Assembly (NCBI GenBank): GCA_022511485.1
Contig: JAFLUJ010000042.1
Location: forward strand, 1 to 5,837
Source of the DNA: Oscillospiraceae bacterium
Lineage (GTDB): Bacteria > Bacillota > Clostridia > Oscillospirales > Ruminococcaceae
Length of the DNA stretch: 5,837 nucleotides
Direction of reading: 5' to 3'
Shown here: positions 5,117 through 5,837 of the stretch, one piece after another
Layout of the letters: every line of letters begins with the position of its first letter
How positions within the stretch are numbered: the first letter of the stretch is position 1
Notes under the pieces: model-generated
What the model saw: only the letters and a program-made list of their open reading frames with translations
Told to the model about the DNA's origin: nothing
Databases searched by the model: none
Program-made: the position numbers and the translations under genes

Positions 5117-5837
5117 ATGTCAGAAAAAATCAAAATGGTCACTCCCCTTGTTGAAATGGACGGAGATGAAATGACCCGTATCATCTGGAAGATGATAAAG
5201 GATATCCTTCTTACCCCTTATGTTGACCTTAACACTGAGTATTACGATCTGGGACTTGTCCACAGAAACGACACCGATGACAAGGTAACTTTCGATTCCG
5301 CTGAAGCAACAAAAAAATACGGAGTTGCTGTAAAGTGTGCAACTATCACTCCCAACGCTGCACGTATGCCGGAATACAACCTCAAAGAGATGTGGAAATC
5401 CCCTAACGGAACGATCAGAGCTATCCTTGACGGAACTGTTTTCCGTACACCTATCATTGTAAAGGGTATCACACCATTTATCCCAACATGGACAAAGCCT
5501 ATCACCATCGCCCGTCATGCATACGGAGATGTATATAAAAATACAGAAATGCAGGTCAGCGAAGGCTCAAAGGCAGAGCTTGTTGTTACAGATAAGGACG
5601 GCAAGGAGACCCGTGCTCTCATCCACGATTTTAACGGCACAGACGGAATCATCCAGGGACTTCACAACACCGACAAGTCCATCAGCAGCTTTGCAAGAGC
5701 CTGCTTCAACTACGCTCTCGACCTTAAACAGGATCTGTGGTTCGCAACAAAGGACACCATCTCCAAAAAGTACGACCACCGTTTCAAGGACATCTTCTCC
5801 GAGATCTACAAAAATGAGTACAAGACCAAGTTTGAAG
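5117..5837 (+). CDS. icd: NADP-dependent isocitrate dehydrogenase, eukaryote-like type (3' end cut off)
   Basis: The enzyme oxidatively decarboxylates isocitrate to 2-oxoglutarate, producing NADPH. The frame stays open from the ATG at 5117 to the window end, giving 240 complete codons of a protein usually a little over 400 residues. The sequence follows human IDH1 closely with a one-residue offset: GDEMTRIIW at 16-24, VKCATITP at 72-79, R83, the isocitrate-binding MWKSPNGTIR at 92-101, R110, ARHAYGD at 132-138 (R133 is the counterpart of human R132; Y136 is also in this motif), and K213 in the ATKDTISKKYD stretch (counterpart of the catalytic lysine K212). This places it in the homodimeric, eukaryote-like NADP subfamily rather than the E. 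coli Icd type. The NADP-binding residues expected in the second half lie outside the window. AGGAGG at 5103-5108, eight bases upstream, supports the start. It takes the product of the aconitase encoded upstream, so the cluster links citrate to 2-oxoglutarate and glutamate synthesis. Confidence 0.95.
   Translation, partial: MSEKIKMVTPLVEMDGDEMTRIIWKMIKDILLTPYVDLNTEYYDLGLVHRNDTDDKVTFDSAEATKKYGVAVKCATITPNAARMPEYNLKEMWKSPNGTIRAILDGTVFRTPIIVKGITPFIPTWTKPITIARHAYGDVYKNTEMQVSEGSKAELVVTDKDGKETRALIHDFNGTDGIIQGLHNTDKSISSFARACFNYALDLKQDLWFATKDTISKKYDHRFKDIFSEIYKNEYKTKFE

Noticed and set aside
1..5837. Searched for CRISPR repeats, insertion sequence ends, tRNA genes and attachment sites
   Set aside because: No repeated spacer pattern, transposase-like protein, tRNA-like fold or terminal inverted repeat was recognised; the region reads as stable core genome.

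Overview
The window looks like a piece of a chromosome from an anaerobic Firmicute of the Clostridia. A Ruminococcus-like (Oscillospiraceae) species is my best guess. The evidence is a YlmC/YmxH-type PRC-barrel protein of the kind found in spore-forming Firmicutes, strong AGGAGG-type ribosome binding sites, consensus sigma-A-type promoters, a short clostridial/Aquifex-type aconitase, and a eukaryote-like NADP isocitrate dehydrogenase. The species assignment is inference. All seven genes are on the + strand, and coding density is high.

Region 1 (1-311) holds the small PRC-barrel gene. Region 2 (312-2280) is the translation operon rpsB-tsf (ribosomal protein S2 and elongation factor Ts). It has an extended -10 promoter (327-355), a structured leader of about 108 nt with a 12-bp perfect palindrome and a second stem, an intercistronic stem-loop (1228-1261) that lacks a U-tract, and a strong intrinsic terminator (2243-2277).

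Region 3 (2281-5837) is a metabolic cluster. A perfect-consensus promoter (TTGACA, 17 bp, TATAAT) drives an aconitase gene, and the transcript would start almost directly in a GGGGG/CCCCC hairpin. The aconitase stop codon overlaps the start of a gene for a cysteine-rich DUF3795-like protein with a glycine-rich membrane hairpin. After 12 bp comes a 74-residue predicted membrane protein. After 88 bp with its own promoter-like elements comes NADP-isocitrate dehydrogenase, cut off by the window end. Aconitase and isocitrate dehydrogenase together convert citrate to 2-oxoglutarate. In fermentative anaerobes this oxidative half of the TCA cycle mainly supplies carbon for glutamate. Citrate synthase is not in the window.

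Most of the window is ordinary core genome. The least explained part is the pair of small genes between aconitase and isocitrate dehydrogenase. I see no mobile element, CRISPR array, tRNA or rRNA.
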